Origin: Agrypnia vestita
Taxonomy: Eukaryota; Arthropoda; Insecta; Trichoptera; Phryganeidae
Length of the DNA stretch: 64,000 bases
Reading direction: 5' to 3'
NCBI GenBank assembly: GCA_016648135.1
Contig: JADDOH010004041.1
Location: forward strand, 124,001 to 188,000
Shown here: piece after piece, positions 45,413 through 56,249 of the stretch
Layout: each line of letters begins with the position of its first letter
Numbering within the stretch: position 1 is the first letter of the stretch
Made by a program: the position numbers and the translations under genes
The notes under the pieces: model-generated
Database searches by the model: none
What the model was told of the DNA's origin: nothing
The model's input: only the letters and a program-made list of their open reading frames with translations

Positions 45413-45689
45413 CAATAATATAGTGGGTTTTAAGCAAGTGAATTTGTGTTTAATATCATGATAAATTATTTACTGAATTATTATTTTAGCAAACATCTAA
45501 GGGCTGCACAGTAGTACCCAGTAGAAGTAGAAAATGAAACAGATCAAAAAATAAACTAAAGCTTTGAAGTACGCGTCCCAGACTGGAAAATTAATAATTT
45601 AGCCAGTGAGCACGTAAAAAACGACGGGAGACTGCAGACATTTTAAGATCAAAGGTTAAAATAATAAATTACGAAAACATTTTTCACGA

Positions 45690-45930
45690 ATATGACTCGG
45701 ATTTCAGCGAATCCGGGGGAGTCTTCCACCGACTCCGCCGCGACGACAAACGAAATTTCTGAGCAATCCAGAAGGAATATTTACATAAAAAGGGAACAAG
45801 TTAATGGAAGATATGGAACAGGGGAGTGCCCGCCCCCCCGGCCCGCCCATCTGTTAAACTTTGATGTTTCTTATTTGCTCTATCAACAGAGCGGAAGCAT
45901 TGCGCTGGGGCACTCAGACTGACAGTCGTG
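45690..45930. other. GC-rich unique island
   Basis: CpG-containing stretch with a C-run (GCCCGCCCCCCCGGCCCGCC at about 45827). A plus-strand frame is open for 76 codons but carries no recognisable motif. No related sequence in the window. Confidence 0.3.
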
Positions 45931-46066
45931 TTTGACTTGGGAGCGCAACATTTAAGGATATGTATCGCGTGGGAGATATTTGCCTCAGCAAAATTAACAC
46001 GGTGAACTGACTATGTGACGAATTAAAAAAAAGAAGGAAATACAAAAATTTAAAGCGGGTAGATAC

Positions 46067-46582
46067 TGTAACGGGTAGTGGCTTTGGGAGACTAATGAAA
46101 ACACTGGAAATTCAATAACGGTGTAATAATTAAATGGACAGAATCACTTAACATAATAAAATTGATACATATCACTCGACAGTCAAAATAAACTCTTTAT
46201 TATCGCTGGGTAGCACTTTCGAGAAATTTTTGTTCAAATTTGTGTAAGTATTTCGTAACACAGATCGCCACGGCTTGTCGCTATCTCGCACCGGAAGAAA
46301 CGTCACAATAAAACTAACTATGGACGCGATACGACTTCGCTTTTATAGGAAACATGTTGGCTTTCCGAACATTCCAGACGTTTGTAGTTTGTTCCTGTCG
46401 CTTCCTGATTATTCTAGACGTTCCTCGAATGTTACAATTATTCTAATTCAAGCTAATTCCAAAGTGTGGTATTGTGTTCCAGAATATAGTTGACGGTACT
46501 AGAGGTTTTCATAGTTTGTTCCATTGTGACATATTTCGGGGAATTCTAATCATGCGTAAATTTCTCCGAATTCTATCATCAC
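46067..46582 (+). mobile_element. Solo LTR 6 (subfamily with LTR 3)
   Basis: Starts TGTAACGGG, the exact inverse of the CGTTACA that ends LTRs 4 and 7. It shares ATCGCCACGGCTTGTCGCTA and GAAGAAACGTCA with LTR 3 and has TATA-like CTTTTATAGG at about 46340. The 3' end is less certain (about TATCATCA). Confidence 0.72.
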
Positions 46583-46769
46583 GATGAAATATTTTTAAAT
46601 TGTGAATAGATCTGAAAAGTATAATATAATTGAGCTTTGTTATGAAAGTGAATGAATATACCTAATAAAAAAAATGCAAAATTAAAATTTAGAAAAATTC
46701 TATTCAGTATGCTGAGATCACCTCTACATCCTTTGTTCTTTCTTTATTCATGATTTGCCAAACGTACGC

Positions 46770-47010
46770 CTAAGTGTTCTCATTTCCAATGCATTCAGTC
46801 TCTTTTGTTCTTCGTCAGCCAGCTTCAGGCTTCACGTCTTTCCATGAGAGTGGGTACCAGAACACCATTGTGTACCATTAGTCTTGCCTCGGATGACGCG
46901 TTTCTATAATAAATTATTAAATCCAAATCACCCTTTAACTTATTTCTTGCAGTCCTCTCGATATCTTTCTCATTTTCTCCATTCTATCGAACTTGCTTTC
47001 CAAATAAACA
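46770..47010 (-). pseudogene. LINE family L-A fragment, old copy
   Basis: The minus strand aligns with 16642-16902: complements of CAGCTTCAGGCTTCACGTC, GGTACCAGAACACCATTGTG and GTCCTCTCGATATCTTTCTC. Frameshifts prevent a continuous translation. Confidence 0.65.
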
Positions 47011-49041
47011 AAAACATATATTTCCGTAAATCATTTCACACATTGCCTTCATGTCACGTAAATAGTCGAATAAATAAATGCATCGCTACACAAAGCATGG
47101 GAAAAAAAGAAAAAAAAACGTTGCGCAGTACATCGGCAATACCACGATCTGACTGTTTGACATCCCCCAGAAACAAAAGGGGATGGTGGATTTAGACAAA
47201 CGACGGACAAAGGGAATCCCATATTAGACGAGAGACACTTCAAAGGAACATTGTAATTGCTATCCTAAAACGCGGGGCAGTTGGGAACGTTGCAGTCGAA
47301 ACCATTTTAGATTATACAGCGAAATGAGTTCAGACGTGAAATTGGAACTAACCAAATATACGATAGGCCGATTGATCAGTTTTTGAAAGCTATCAGTGAT
47401 AGATAAGTAAGGTGATTTATTAATTTTTTTAACAAATACCATCTACAGGTCGTTATCGACTCCGATAGATGATTCTAGTGCGACATCAGAGTACATAGTA
47501 TTGTAGAAATTGAAGGAATTGCAGGTAATCGATGATTTTACACCATTCTGGGCGATATACAGTAAATTAGAAATTACTGGAAATGTTTGCAGGTCGATCA
47601 TACTCGAAACTTGGCAAAACGACATTTTCTATTTAAAGGGCGACATAACCGTTGCGCGAAATACTTTATTGTGACAGGTAGAAAATAATTCGAGAATATT
47701 AACCATATGTGAAAATAAAACATGTTTTTTTTTATTCTATTTGTTCATTTATAAGAAAATTTCTACAGGTAGTAAAAATTATTAAATCAACACGCGAATA
47801 CTTATTTATGCCCACTAATTGACGCAATTAAAAACGTTTTATTATTATTTTTAAAAATTATTATTACACAAAATAAAAATTAAACAAAAAATGACTGACA
47901 ACATTTTTAAGGATTTGATTCTGTAGTAATTTTTGTATTATATTATACATAATCGTGGTTCTACAAAGAATTTGGAATAAAATTATCGTTTATGATACGG
48001 GTTTGTCGTCTAGTGGTGATATAAAATACGTGATGAATTCATGTTAAGCACATGATAATCCTTAGGTCAGCACGTAGACGGCACTGGTAGGAAAAAGTAG
48101 AACAACACAAGATAATCAATAGTTTATAATTATGAGCATAAAAAAAGAAAGGAAAAATATTTTTTTAGTGGTGGCTCTGCAAGATTGTTCTACGACAGTT
48201 CAGAAACATACTAATAAAAAAAACTTAAACTGTCCATGGAATGGGTTATTGATCTAATGACGTTATATAATTATAACAATTATTTTTAATTTTACATTAC
48301 AAATATTGAAATTCAGGCGCAGTTTTGGTAGCAGCGCCAGCGGGCATTGTAGCGATACTAGTAGTTTATTGTATGGAAAATTACAAAACACATGATCGTT
48401 CCATGTTAAGCACATGATAATCTGGGGGTTAGAGATATGGAATAGGCAAAATTAAATTGAAGTGGTTCAAATCTTATAAGTGAATAAAAAGTTTCCACTA
48501 ATGGCCCTGCTCTGTAAAACATTTAAGGGCCGGGGAGGCCGGGGTAATATAAAGCACTGACAATACAAATGGCCGGCATCAATCACGCCCCGCCCTCCCC
48601 TATGGAAAATTTTGTAACTGCCAAACGCTTGTGACAATAATAAACATCCCGATGTTTCCAGCGCTCCGACATTCGTGTAAGAGGATAGGATAAAAGGAAT
48701 GTTTTTTTTTCCGTTGAATAATTGTCACTAATTAAGTCGGAAAACTAAAAATACGAAAATGAGGATAGGAGCTTGAATACACATTCTTGTATTGCGTGTA
48801 TTCACGCGCAAGGGATAACAGCTGTAATAAATTAATTCAAATATAAAACAAAGCGCGCAAGATATGAGTGTGACGACAAGAATTCTACGCATTTATTTTA
48901 TATGATAAATAATATAATCAATGGTTTAAGAACTAGGTAACTGAATTCAATTGTAACAATATTTTTATATGAAAGTATGTTCTAAGAACACAGTTACTGG
49001 ATCTGGTCCCCAGAGGGACCATTAATCAATTAACAATAAAT
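47011..49041. other. Gene-free DNA, one GC-rich patch
   Basis: AT-rich. A GC-rich patch at about 48520-48670 includes AGGGCCGGGGAGGCCGGGG and CGCCCCGCCCTCCCC. About 47270-47640 has short open stretches on both strands and acceptor-like TCTACAG and TTTGCAG, but every frame closes quickly. Confidence 0.3.
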
Positions 49042-49295
49042 TATAGAAGTCTCACAGAGGCGAAGCTATTTATATATGAGAAAAGCGGATGGAAGTCTCT
49101 TATACGATGGCTCAGAGCTTACAACCTGTATAAGCTGGCTTAATTGATCACTCATATTTACTAGACTACGCCAAAAAATCAATATTTTCAATTTCAAAAC
49201 TCCTGTCATGCACCAGCATATTATATTATAACAATATTTTTATATAAAAGTGTGTTCTATGAACACAGTTATACGTCTCTGTGAGACTTCTATAA
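49042..49295. mobile_element. MITE family M, best-preserved copy
   Basis: Inverted termini TATAGAAGTCTCACAGAGGC and CGTCTCTGTGAGACTTCTAT. 254 bp, with no coding capacity. Other copies are truncated versions of this structure. Confidence 0.8.
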
Positions 49296-49408
49296 TTTAT
49301 CCTTAATTAAGTAACAATCCCTCTGGGAACCAAATACAGTAATGTGTTTCTTCCTATAAACCTTTCATATAAAAATATTATTAACTTGTAAATGTGAAAA
49401 AATAACAA

Positions 49409-49645
49409 TAGATGTCTCTAGCAGAGGCAAGTGCAATATATGAAATGTTCTTGATTCGAAATATATACAGAAAAAAATTGATAATGTGTGGATGTTCTTA
49501 CGATGGAATTGGTGAACGTTGCATTGTGTAGAGTGATCACTTAAGCCAGCTCATACAGGTTGTAAGCCATGAGCCATCGTATAAGAGACTTCCATTCTCT
49601 TTTCTCATATATAAATAGCTTCGTCTCTGTGAGACTTATAGTTTA
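49409..49645. mobile_element. MITE family M, adjacent inverted copy
   Basis: Starts with a decayed ATAGATGTCTCTAGCAGAGG and ends GCTTCGTCTCTGTGAGACTT. The segment GATCACTTAAGCCAGC to CGTATAAGAGACTTCC is the inverse of the segment inside the copy at 49042, so the two elements lie in opposite orientation about 110 bp apart. Confidence 0.75.
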
Positions 49646-50951
49646 TTCTAAATGAATTCATTTCATTTCATTACCGATAAATTAGCGTTTATTGGACAAA
49701 AGACATTTAATTGCTTGATACACACATACAAATAATACATATAAATAAAGGGTAATATATAACAAGCTTTTCGGCCACTATCTACCTCGCTAGATGTATA
49801 GAAATAACTGTTCTGAAGTAGGTAGCTGTTTTATCTTTTATCACCTTAGATCGACATCTGATATTTATTTGGAAAGAAAGAACATACATTAATAATCAAG
49901 AGCAAAAAATATAAAAGTATAATACGAGATGCAAGAAAAAATGGAAATAAAGCAAACGATAGTTTTACATTTCTTTTCATAACAATGTCTTTCATTTAGA
50001 TCCACAAAAGCATTAAAAGCCATTCGGGTAAAAAATGCTAAAATAAAGATGAAGGCGTCGGTCATTTATCCAGATGCCTGGATGACATAAAAAAGTTTGC
50101 AAGAAGCAGTTGGATGAGGTGGACCGATAGAGAAAAGAAGCCGTCGTTAAGAGATGCACTTATCCAATAGTACAGACGCATTTCACAACACAGAAATTTC
50201 CATAATGGGGTTTATAGGTATATAAAATCTTTACTTACTCTAAAAGTTAATATATTGTGTTTTTTTGGAGGTAAAGAATATAAAAATGAAATAAAACACA
50301 TAAAATAGCGGTAATTGGTTTTATTGGAAAGATAATTTTATGCCTTTAGTGTTTAAATAATATTTCAAATTTATTTATTTATTTCATAAAATCCTTGCTT
50401 ACTATATATAGGTACTTAATAATAATTTGACAATATAAATATAAGATAAGATTACACCATTTTTTTGTTGTTGTTAGATTTGTGGATTATGCCACTCTAC
50501 TACGATTACGATTTTTCAATTTTCAAAATAAGTTTGTGCAATTATCAGGCGTTGTTCTGGAGTAAGTGTCACAAATCAGCTGCTGGCATAAAATTGGCTG
50601 TCGCTAGAAAATGGATTGCCAATTCGAAAAAAAAACCTCTAAAAAGTACTCTAATAAATAATGGCATAAATTATCTTTCCAATAAAGCCAAAACCATGAC
50701 CATTACCGTTTTACCTCTAATAAACACACCTCTAAAGAGTATAATATAAATTTATTGTTTTGGCATTACGGTGAAACAGAGTGTCATCAAAAATTATTAA
50801 TGTAACAATTGTAAAAGGTTTTTGTAACCGTTGAAATAAATAATTTTTATATATTGACATCCATAATAATATTTCATTTTCACAAAATAACCGAATAAAT
50901 TTTATGACCTTACGGACTTTTACCACTGTGTTATTTTTTATTAAATGATTA
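49646..50951. other. AT-rich DNA with a decayed LINE tail at about 50040-50175
   Basis: The plus strand at 50040-50175 reads LSRCLDDIKKFARSSWMRW and then DREKKPSLRDALIQ, the order WxDDIxKxA..W...DRExWxxLxxAxxQ of LINE C-termini, ending in a stop. Not assignable to the other LINE families here. The rest is featureless. Confidence 0.4.
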
Positions 50952-51297
50952 TACAGGGTGTAATAAAAGCTAGTCGGAAATACATTACAGGCAGATGATT
51001 TACAAGTGGGAGTTGAAAATGTTCAAGTAACCATTACCAAATCAAATACATAAAATGGTAAAAACCTTCCAATTCCAATTGGAAAAAAATTCAACTGGAA
51101 TTTTTACAGGCTTTTTATCTTTCTATTTAACTTGTATTGATACGAATGAATTTTTTGTAATCGATATAAGTTACTGTCATGGTAGATCAATGTTTTGTAA
51201 AAAATAAGTCATATATAGAAAAAAAGTTGCATAACTCCATAACTATTGACATTGGGTCACGGTTGCGTAAAGTATTGTGGACTAGCTTTGTTATATG
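50952..51297. mobile_element. MITE family T copy, internally shortened
   Basis: Starts TACAGGGTGTAATAAAAGCT and ends near GTGGACTAGCTTTGTTATAT. It shares AATTCCAATTGGAAAAAAAT and CGATATAAGTTACTG with 14798-15314. About 170 bp are missing relative to that copy. Confidence 0.75.
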
Positions 51298-51707
51298 TTT
51301 TCGATTATTGATTTGCTTGTTTTTTAATCTGATTTTTTTTTATTTCTAGTCAGAAAATATTACCGATCAAGTCATTATTTTTATTTCTAAATAATATTTA
51401 TTGTCGCTTTACATTTTTTGATAAATAATTAAGAATGTTGGTTTACTTAGTTTTTTTCATTTTTTGTTAGATTTTTTCTCTGTAGGATATTTTCGATATA
51501 TTACTGATGTATTATAATCAGATAATCTCAAATGTTCCACGTTTCACTGGATACATATTAACACAAGATAGTCATGTGATAACAAAGATCATTATCTATT
51601 AGTTGATAATATGTTTGCCAACAATACAAGGTCGGCACATGTGTCCAAATATTATAATGTATTATTCCGCTACATTGTAAAGTTTCAAATAATGCATTTA
51701 AATGCAG

Positions 51708-51891
51708 GCGAGTGCATGGGCATAAATATGAGAATATTTGGAGTCTGGCCAAAGATACGGGTTCCTTTAATATCATGGCCTTAAACAACGTCACATATGA
51801 GATAAAGTTTATTGTACGGAAACATGCATGGCATAATAAATTTGAGAGTTATTCGAAACGTGTAATAATTTCCAAGAACCGCCGTGGCAAG
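51708..51891 (+). other. Candidate 184-bp plus-strand exon
   Basis: AAATGCAG precedes and a consensus AAG|GTGAGT follows (51889-51897) a fully open frame reading HGHKYENIWSLAKDTGS ... KRVIISKNRRGK. Composition is ordinary, the polypyrimidine tract is poor and an open minus-strand frame overlaps. The strand is opposite to the coiled-coil exon. The peptide is not recognised. Confidence 0.22.
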
Positions 51892-52190
51892 GTGAGTCCA
51901 AAAACTTAAGAGGCTTAAAACCTTGCCAGAAGCACATGGAAGGGTAGAAATTACAGGATATGTTAAATATCAAACGTAGTCAGTGGTATTAGAATTAACA
52001 AAATATGTTATGCGTATAGTTTATAACATACAATCATCCGTATTCTGAAAATAACAATGTCTGGATGTTTAAGATCTTTATCCCAACACTCAATAGACGA
52101 TAATAAAAATTAAAAATGTCCAGAGCGGATTTTGTAATTCTACGGCTCAAATACACTGTATTAAAAAATGATATAAGAAAGATTGTTTCT

Positions 52191-52565
52191 TACAAACGTA
52201 TTAATTTCTTCATCCACAGCGTCCAGATGAAATATCATGACTAAACTTGTCATGACCGCGTTCGGCGTTACCGCGTATTCAAATCTTCCCATCTTGACAT
52301 TTGACACATAACGATTTACATCTTTCTCCCTCCCTCTATATCTATCTCATGTAGAAACTTACAGACACAAACACCGACGTAAAGCTATGTCTCGTTTATT
52401 TTTAATTTTTATTATCGTAAGTGTTAAAGATCTTGAAGATCCAGACATATCTGTCAGATGTCAGGATGGGAAGATTTGAATACGCGGTAAAGCCAACGCG
52501 GTCATGACAAGTTTAGCCATGATATTTCATCTGGACGCTGTGCATGAAGAAATTAATACGTTTGT
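52191..52565. mobile_element. 375-bp foldback element with inverted arms of about 118 bp
   Basis: TACAAACGTATTAATTTCTT and its inverse are the outer ends. Inner arm sequence AGCGTCCAGATGAAATATCA and CGCGTATTCAAATCTTCCCA is likewise repeated inverted at 52447-52565. The central region of about 140 bp is unrelated. No protein and no certain target duplication; Mutator- or P-type is possible. Confidence 0.85.
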
Positions 52566-53139
52566 ACTTGTTAAAGGAGATATTTCTCGGGGTAACGCCG
52601 TGAAGATGTTTTTTCGATTTTTCCACGGACTCCAAAACACCGATTTTCGCTAAAAAATAGGCTAGTTTGTTACTGTTAAATTAATAATTATTAAAAAAAA
52701 AAACTATCGGGATTATCTGGCGAATTACGTGATGAAGCACTGTGCAAAATTTCTAAACGATCAGTGCAGTTGATTTTGAGTTATGGCATACACGGACTTC
52801 AAAAATGACAAGTTTCAGAAAAACGCTTTAAAGTTTTGCACACTATAAAATTCAAAATAAAACTCTACAATTATGTTATACTTACACATAGTTGTAGATG
52901 CCAGGTCCATACAGCAAAGACTTTCATCAAGAAGATCTACAGCATCCTTTTGTCTCAAAACTCTTCCAATACAATAGCGCATCCGGTAATCATCAGGCAA
53001 GCGCGTTCCTCAGCTGCCCGTGCAGAGTATAGAAAATCAGTCTGAGCATCGCTCAAATGTTCATAACTTCGTCAATTATGCTCCGATTGACTTGAAATTT
53101 TGACACAATATTTTCACGACGTTACAAATGTATAGGTCG

Positions 53140-53222
53140 TAAGCCCTATGAACACCTAAAGACTTCCATACCTACTTTTCCATAAAAAAAATATAATTTC
53201 GTCTCTGTGAAACGCCTATAAT
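53140..53222. mobile_element. MITE family M end fragment
   Basis: AAGACTTCCATACCTACTTT and AATTTCGTCTCTGTGAAACG match the right end of the family. About 80 bp remain. Confidence 0.55.
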
Positions 53223-53439
53223 ATATCTTGAAAATAAATATTTATTAAAATTCGAGATGACCAAATATTGTCTCGATTATCACATATCATGAATAATGAA
53301 CTATCAAGACTGTATTTTCTGTCTTGAAATTTTTTACATATAGTTAAACATTTTTGACCAGGTGGTTTATAATGTTTTCAATATTTCTGTATTATGTCAA
53401 TTTTCTTTTTACTTAATACAAGTCATAGTTTAAGGCAAA

Positions 53440-53960
53440 TTGGTTCTGAGTTACAATACAAGAGCGCCGATGCAGCGCTAGGTGTCGCCTTATACCGCAT
53501 AATATTATTGGGTCGACATTCGTACTTGCAATGACGGCCAGCATAATAATTATTTATAAAATTAATTATAAATATAACCTTATGTTTAATTTTCTCCCAA
53601 ACGGTCCGATAAACCCGATAAAGCTGTGTGTTGAGGGGTGCGTGTGTATATAATTTGCGGACGTGTACAAAGTAGTTGGCAATGACGGGGGGCCGAAGCT
53701 GGCTATTCCCAAAGCCGTGCTTAGCTCGGTCCCGCCACATCCATCAGCTCAATAACCAGCACCGGCCATAATCTATGACGGAGCCGTGCGAGAGCAAATT
53801 TGTACATCAATTCTGGCAACTGCAGCGGAAGCGGGGGGGGTCGGGCGATGGAGAACTTAAATTGAAGCCATGTTTTATTGATAGAGTACTTGGCCGCCCA
53901 CCGCCGGCTCGGCCCTTGCCATTACCAACTACTTGCCGCCCAAGTCCGCTTCCATGACTG
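53440..53960. other. GC-richer unique region in two blocks
   Basis: Blocks at about 53440-53540 and 53640-53960 are GC-rich, separated by an AT-rich stretch, and match no repeat here. Open frames on both strands have no splice borders. A good candidate for conserved regulatory DNA. Confidence 0.35.
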
Positions 53961-54149
53961 GCCATCGTAAAACAGTGAATATTTAAATGTATTCACTAAT
54001 CGCTGACCGATGCACAGAAAACACAAAAACATGAAATGTTTGGTGGTAACACGAAAATCGTATCATTACAAAATTTAATTTGCATTCTTTATTCAAATTT
54101 TTTAAAATAAAACACAAATCACTTTGTTTTCACCACTTAATTAGATTAT

Positions 54150-54194
54150 ACAATCTACATGTTTCGAGAACAATGTTCTCTTCATCAGGATTGT
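54150..54194 (-). ncRNA. Intact-looking type I hammerhead ribozyme
   Basis: Minus strand in order: stem I strand ACAATC, core CTGATGA (complement at 54182-54188), one extra A, stem II GAGAAC/GTTCTC with loop ATT, GAA, stem III ACATGT (palindromic, 2 bp plus 2-nt loop or a dimer duplex), A as residue 17, then stem I strand GATTGT, a perfect 6-bp match to ACAATC. Every residue invariant in hammerheads (C3 to A9, G12-A14, A15.1/U16.1, H17) is present. Cleavage is predicted after the A whose complement is T54156. The single A between A9 and stem II is non-canonical and is the one reservation about activity. Confidence 0.8.
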
Positions 54195-54638
54195 TTGTGT
54201 ACTAAAAATTGAAAAAGTTAAACCATGCAAGTGTGTTACGGTGAAGAGGAGGATGAGGGAATGGTGAGGGAAGGGAGGGGTCTGAGGTGTTAATTATTAG
54301 GAATGTCATCTGAAGGGGAAGTGGAAAAATATTCAATATTGGGCTGTGCACAAATTTAGTCTGAGTGTTTATTATATTTGAATTAATATTAACATTTTTA
54401 CTTATTTCAAGTAGGTATTTCTAAATTAATGTTAATATTAATTTAAATATAAAAAACACTCGGACTAAATTTGCGCACAACCCACTACTGAATATTTTTC
54501 CACTTAAGATTCCATCCCCTTCAAATGACATTCCGAATAATTAAACACCTACGCCCCCCCCCCCCCTCAACCGTTTCTCATCCACCTCTTTACCGTAACA
54601 CACTTGTATGGTTTAACTTTTCAATTTTTAGTACATCA

Positions 54639-54664
54639 ACAATCCTGATGAAGAGAACATTGTA
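54639..54664 (+). pseudogene. Truncated hammerhead in the right palindrome arm
   Basis: Plus strand ACAATC, CTGATGA (54645-54651) and A GAGAACATTG are kept, then the sequence jumps to the family tail (TAATAAAGTGGTGAAAAC). The stem II 3' strand, GAAAC, stem III and the cleavage site are deleted. Confidence 0.75.
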
Positions 54665-54835
54665 ATAAAGTGGTGAAAACAATGTGATTTGTGTTTTATT
54701 TTAATAATAATGTCACCACAAAGTTCAAGCCATCATTCAGAAGATACAATATTCTTCGAACAATCAAATTTTTTACTTTGTTCTCCATTAAATTCGGTGA
54801 TAAACGTAAACAGTGAGTTTAATAATAATTAGATA

Positions 54836-54888
54836 TTTTACTACTAAAGTTTCGAGAGCAACAGAGTCTCTCATCGAGTGGTGAAGTA
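54836..54888 (-). ncRNA. Hammerhead-ribozyme motif, single copy
   Basis: Minus strand: core CTCGATGA (one inserted C relative to CTGATGA), stem II GAGA/TCTC closing a long loop, GAAAC, stem III AC/GT with loop TTTA, A at the cleavage position, then GTAAAAT facing TTCAC in stem I with mismatches. The tail AATTATTATTAAACTCACTG follows. Probably inactive. Confidence 0.5.
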
Positions 54889-54928
54889 TTGAAGAGTTAT
54901 TGAAATGTTTTAACATTAATAATAATAT

Positions 54929-55561
54929 TGTCACGTGTCGTGACGGGAAAATTAATTAGCGAAAACACTGGAAATTAATTAGCGATTCATTAATAGTCAC
55001 TTAACACAAATTAAATTAAACGCTCTTTTAAAATTACACTAATTCGCAATATATCACTCTTAAAAGAACAGTGCAAAGGGACCCACCACACACCCAAGGC
55101 CGTTATATGAGCGATAGCTCCCATATCGGCCCTACACTTTCGCCACCCAATTTGGCATTTTTTTATGCTGAAGTGATCATCCTCCTCGCGCTACTTAAAC
55201 TCATATGAGTGGTCATGTCCACACAAAACCGCTCCACTGTCATCAAAAGCAAACCATGCAATACAAAACAATAACTCGTAAATGAACACTTAATTATTGC
55301 TGGGTAACACGTATTTAATATGCACTAAAGAATTCCATCCAATTCTCTCGCGTCAAACACGACAACTCATACGCCGCGGCCGAGTTCCGTAGTTAACCGA
55401 AAATGCTGGTATTTTTGTAAGTTCTAGGTTCTCGTTTCCTGAAAGTTGTAGATCATCATAGATTGTTATAGGCCGTTCTAGATCCAATAATAGTGTTGTT
55501 TCAAGTGACATATTACCAGCGGTTGAGTCAGTGCAAAAATTATTTTTAGAATCTCGTTACA
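54929..55561 (+). mobile_element. Solo LTR 7 with 4-bp target duplication
   Basis: Termini TGTCACG and CGTTACA are near-inverse, and ATAT flanks both sides (54925-54928 and 55562-55565). It shares the full series of blocks with LTRs 2 and 4 and contains an unrelated 193-bp insert at 55081-55273. With no internal region, recombination between LTRs is the likely origin. Confidence 0.88.
55081..55273 (+). mobile_element. 193-bp retroposed insert within solo LTR 7
   Basis: The LTR sequence ACTCTTAAAAGAACA (55066-55080) recurs as ACTCGTAAATGAACA (55274-55288): a 15-bp duplication with two mismatches, the size typical of target-primed retroposition. The insert ends A-rich (AATACAAAACAATA). Part of it is related to 20300-20500. 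No Pol III boxes or protein recognised. Confidence 0.65.
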
Positions 55562-56088
55562 ATATGACTCTCAATTGTTCAGAGGGCTTTTCCGTACTTC
55601 CTTTTTTATTTTTCCTACATTTAGTTTTTCAATGTTTAGCAATGCAGTGATTGTTGGGGTCCACTGTCTGATTTTGCCTCCACTACAATTTTTTTTCATA
55701 ACTTTTTGTGTACTTATTGTATTTTTCTATGCACTTTGCACTAATTTATTATTTAATAAATTCTGATAACCAACGTTTTCTTTGTTTTTTTCTGTGAATG
55801 TATTATTTATTTGCAATGTTTATTTTTAAAGGCAGTGTATTTTAATAAAATAAAATAATTTTTAAAGAAATCAAATTTAATTTCCGAAATAGGGATTATA
55901 CTTCCGAAATTATTAAAATTTTAAGTTGGAGAAGTCTTAATCATGACCATATTATTCTGAATGATGGATCTGTCTATCTCTCTAAGCGTAATCTTAATAA
56001 AGCAACATCAAATATCCTCTTGCCTGTGGGTAAATAATACAATAGTTGTGGTTTGTAGTAAGTAATATTTACATGCTAGTGTAGTGGC

Positions 56089-56131
56089 TGTCCTGGCGAA
56101 GAGACGGGCTACGTCTCGAAACCGGTAGACA
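56089..56131 (+). ncRNA. Near-intact hammerhead-ribozyme motif
   Basis: Stem I TGTC/GACA, core CTGGCGA (A6 changed to G), one extra A, stem II GAGACG/CGTCTC with loop GGCTA, GAA, stem III ACCGGT, cleavage-site A at 56127. All stems are perfect; the single core change at A6 is expected to reduce or abolish catalysis. Upstream ATAGTTGTGGTTTGTAG and CTAGTGTAGTGG are shared with the inverted copy at 56733. Confidence 0.65.
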
Positions 56132-56249
56132 AAAAGTAATCTTCAGTGGCTATATAATAAATAACATTTTGTTAAATTTGTTCTTATTTATATTTTCTTC
56201 TGCAGTTACGTATTTTTTCCAAAATTTTACGCACACCCAGTAGGAAACT

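Larger units (their letters stand above)
54101..54704. repeat. 600-bp palindrome of the hammerhead-bearing family
   Basis: Arms of about 290 bp pair from TTAAAATAAAACACAAATC / GATTTGTGTTTTATTTTAA at the outside to TTAATATTAACAT / ATGTTAATATTAA near 54370-54440. Reading outward, each arm has the hammerhead region about 30-45 bp inside the tail AAGTGGTGAAAAC. The left arm keeps a complete ribozyme; the right arm has lost about 30 bp covering stem II 3' strand and GAAAC. A C-run (14 C) at about 54554 marks the right arm. Confidence 0.9.

Noticed and set aside
47260..47640. Plus-strand exons with CTACAG and TTGCAG acceptors
   Set aside because: Frames close within about 20 codons and the donors present follow stop codons; no consistent exon can be built.
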